Shown here in pieces: positions 62,279-64,000 of a stretch of 64,000 nt of DNA (positions within the stretch are counted from its first letter, which is position 1; each line of letters begins with the position of its first letter). Source of the DNA: Chloroflexia bacterium SDU3-3 (GTDB lineage: Bacteria > Chloroflexota > Chloroflexia > Chloroflexales > Roseiflexaceae). The translations under genes and the position numbers were made by a program. The notes under the pieces were generated by a model. That model saw only the letters and a program-made list of their open reading frames with translations, was not told the origin of the DNA and did not search any database. The DNA is taken from assembly GCA_009268125.1 (NCBI GenBank), contig WBOU01000006.1, forward strand, positions 1-64,000, read 5' to 3'.

Positions 62279-64000
62279 CTAGCCCAGGCGGTGCTCAAGC
62301 GCATAGCGGGTCGCGGCGCTGCGCGAAGACACATCCAGCTTGCGGTAGATGGTGCGCACGTGCGAGTTCACCGTGGTCAGGCCGATCACCAGCTGCTCGG
62401 CGATCAGGGCGTTGCTCAGGCCCTGGGCCAGCAGCTGCAGCACCTCGCGCTCGCGTGGGGTCAGGTCGCCGGCGCAGGCTGGCAGCTTCGCCAGCGGTGC
62501 CTTTGCGGCGGCCTGACGCGGTAGCTCGGGCTTGTCCAGCAGTTCGTCGAGCGGCAGCGACTCGCCCTCGCTGCAGGCCGCCGCAAAGGCCTGGTCGCTC
62601 AGCGCGGCGCGGATATCATCCACCCCGTTGGCGTACAGCAGGTGGGTCTTCAGCACCATCTCCAGCCACTGGTATGGCTCCATCTCCGAGATACCATCCC
62701 CGCGCTTATAGATCGCCCTGGCCCGCGCCCACAGCCGCACCGCCCACACATACTGCCGCTGGATGGCGGCCACCGCGCCCAGCCCGATCAGGCAGATCAC
62801 AAAGGGCGCGCCGACCCCGGCCCGCACGGTGGCGCGCGTGATCTCGGCCACCTCCTCGCACAGGTAGGCCACCTCGGCCTCGTTGCCCTGGGACTGGGCG
62901 AACAGCGCCTGGGCGTGCAGCGCGCGGATCATCATGTACAGCTCGCCCGACTGCTGCACGAGGCCCAGGCAGTCCTTGCCAATCATGTATGCGAGGTGGG
63001 CATTGCCATCGAAGTAGGTGCTGTAGGCCAGCACCAGCGAGGCCTCGGTGAACAGCCAGCTGTGCTGGGCGCGGGGCAGGATGCGGATGCCCTCCTCGAC
63101 CAGCCGGTTGGCGCTATGGTACTGGCCGCGAAGCAGCATGCCGATGCCCTGGGTGATCAGCACACGCGCGATACCGTGGGCGTGGTTGATCGTGCGGAAC
63201 AGCTGCAGCGACTCGCTGGCCAGCGCGTCGGCGGCAGCCCAGTTGCCCTTGTAGTAGCCCAGCATGGCGGCGGTGTGCATGGCCCAGGCTTTGGTGTCCA
63301 CCTGCACCGGGGTGCTGCTCTCGGGGCAGCGCTCCAGCGCCTGCTGGATCCAGTGGTAGCCCTCCACCGTCGAGCTCTGCAGCCACAGCGGCCAGAGCGA
63401 GCCACCTAGGCTCAGGGCGCGCTCGGCATCATTTGAGGCCAGGAACCAGTGGAAGGCGGCCTGCAGGTTCTCGTACTCGCTCTTGATCCAGCCGACCCAG
63501 TGCAGCAGCTCGCCGCGCACCACCTTCTGCTCAAGCGAGTGCGCCAGGCCCAGGTAGTACTCGGCGTGCGCCTGGCGGATCACCCCCTCCTCATCGCTGG
63601 CCCGCAGCATCTCCAGGGCATATTCACCAAACGCGCCCATCAGAATAAAGCGCTGCTCCTCGGTGCCATGCTGCGACTCGTGCAGGATCATGCTCTGGTT
63701 GATCAGCGATGCGGTGGCATCTAGCAGCGGCTCGCGCTGCTTGCCCGCCAGCCGGGTCATCGCCTCGATCGCCTGGAAGGTGCAGCCGCCCATGAACACG
63801 GCCAGGCGGCGGAACAGCCGCTGCTCGTCGGCGGTGAGCAGGCGATAGCTGCGCTCCACAGTTTTGCGCAGCGACTGGTGGCGCTCGGGCGCGCCGCGCG
63901 GGCCGCCGGTGAGCACCGACAGCCGGTGGTCGAGCCGGGCCAGCAGCTCGTGCGGCGAGAACAGCCGCAGGCGGGCGGCGGCCAGCTCCAGCGCCAGCGG
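62279..64000 (-). CDS. NB-ARC/TPR LuxR-family regulator, 5' end beyond window
   Basis: 574 residues are visible; the frame is open to the last base (PLALELAAARLRLFSPHELL before the conserved LTGGPRGAPERHQSLRKTVE). That segment is the linker typical after an NB-ARC ATPase, so the ATPase lies outside the window. A winged-helix-like part (SYRLLTADEQRLFRRLAVFM) and a TPR region follow, then the C-terminal LuxR HTH (LTPREREVLQLLAQGLSNAL, then VNSHVRTIYRKLDVSS). Such regulators (AfsR/LAL-like) respond to unknown cues. It converges with the dehalogenase-like gene, sharing the terminator. Confidence 0.9.
   Translation of the reverse strand, partial: PLALELAAARLRLFSPHELLARLDHRLSVLTGGPRGAPERHQSLRKTVERSYRLLTADEQRLFRRLAVFMGGCTFQAIEAMTRLAGKQREPLLDATASLINQSMILHESQHGTEEQRFILMGAFGEYALEMLRASDEEGVIRQAHAEYYLGLAHSLEQKVVRGELLHWVGWIKSEYENLQAAFHWFLASNDAERALSLGGSLWPLWLQSSTVEGYHWIQQALERCPESSTPVQVDTKAWAMHTAAMLGYYKGNWAAADALASESLQLFRTINHAHGIARVLITQGIGMLLRGQYHSANRLVEEGIRILPRAQHSWLFTEASLVLAYSTYFDGNAHLAYMIGKDCLGLVQQSGELYMMIRALHAQALFAQSQGNEAEVAYLCEEVAEITRATVRAGVGAPFVICLIGLGAVAAIQRQYVWAVRLWARARAIYKRGDGISEMEPYQWLEMVLKTHLLYANGVDDIRAALSDQAFAAACSEGESLPLDELLDKPELPRQAAAKAPLAKLPACAGDLTPREREVLQLLAQGLSNALIAEQLVIGLTTVNSHVRTIYRKLDVSSRSAATRYALEHRLG

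Overview
The window looks like a chromosomal segment of a high-GC member of the Chloroflexota (class Chloroflexia is my best guess). This rests on gene style rather than a marker gene: large MalT-like LuxR regulators with a Chloroflexi-type N-terminal module, a secreted 'FGYP'-repeat/lamin-tail protein, glycosidases with Pro/Thr linkers, RsbR-like STAS sensors, and many short intergenic repeats. No rRNA or tRNA gene was seen.

Layout. 1-1.6 kb: the 5' part of a DUF4157 (eCIS core-domain) protein that runs off the left edge. 1.8-14.8 kb: an almost complete arabinan/L-arabinose system on the minus strand, read right to left: ABC importer araN-araP-araQ, GH51 arabinofuranosidase abfA, a secreted GH43 arabinanase with a ricin-type lectin, araB, araD, araA and an araM-like glycerol-1-phosphate dehydrogenase. 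This resembles the Bacillus subtilis araABDLMNPQ-abfA operon in content, but it is broken by dispersed repeats and has no ATPase subunit or obvious AraR. 15.3-27 kb: a Cache-HAMP-STAS sensor, an alpha/beta hydrolase, an HD phosphohydrolase, the hybrid-cluster protein Hcp with a Crp/Fnr regulator beside it, a secreted GH5 glycanase, an iron-siderophore binding lipoprotein and a lamin-tail protein. 27-50 kb: accessory and regulatory genes (LuxR-MFS pair, metallo-beta-lactamase proteins, a SMI1/KNR4 protein, DoxX, a histidine kinase/response-regulator pair, GlxA-like regulator with MFS pump, DctA, a LivJ-type lipoprotein, lactonase-like gene with a TetR-CrcB pair, a second STAS protein). 51.5-53.6 kb: a strikingly AT-rich island with a decayed secreted-protein gene and a lipoprotein gene, flanked by two copies of a dispersed repeat. 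53.8-64 kb: a cellulose-binding metzincin protease, a P1B-4-like metal ATPase, a PQQ-type sugar dehydrogenase, a DsbA-like protein, a haloalkane-dehalogenase-like hydrolase and a LuxR regulator running off the right edge.

How it fits together. The 2-15 kb block degrades arabinan outside the cell (GH43, GH51), imports the products (AraNPQ) and sends L-arabinose to xylulose-5-phosphate (AraA, AraB, AraD). The GH5 glycanase and the cellulose-binding protease share a promoter layout, two CCGTGAC-like boxes 11 bp apart placed 10 nt before a -10-like hexamer, which suggests one regulator for a plant-polysaccharide response. Hcp and its neighbouring Fnr-like regulator have a TTGCG-N4-CGCAA site centred at -41.5 of a predicted promoter.

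The most unusual content is non-coding: (i) repeats built from about 8-bp CCAAG/CGAAG modules in about a dozen intergenic gaps, (ii) a separate hairpin-rich element of about 130-250 bp in several copies, two of which bracket the AT-rich island, and (iii) two perfect or near-perfect 20/21-bp tandem arrays.
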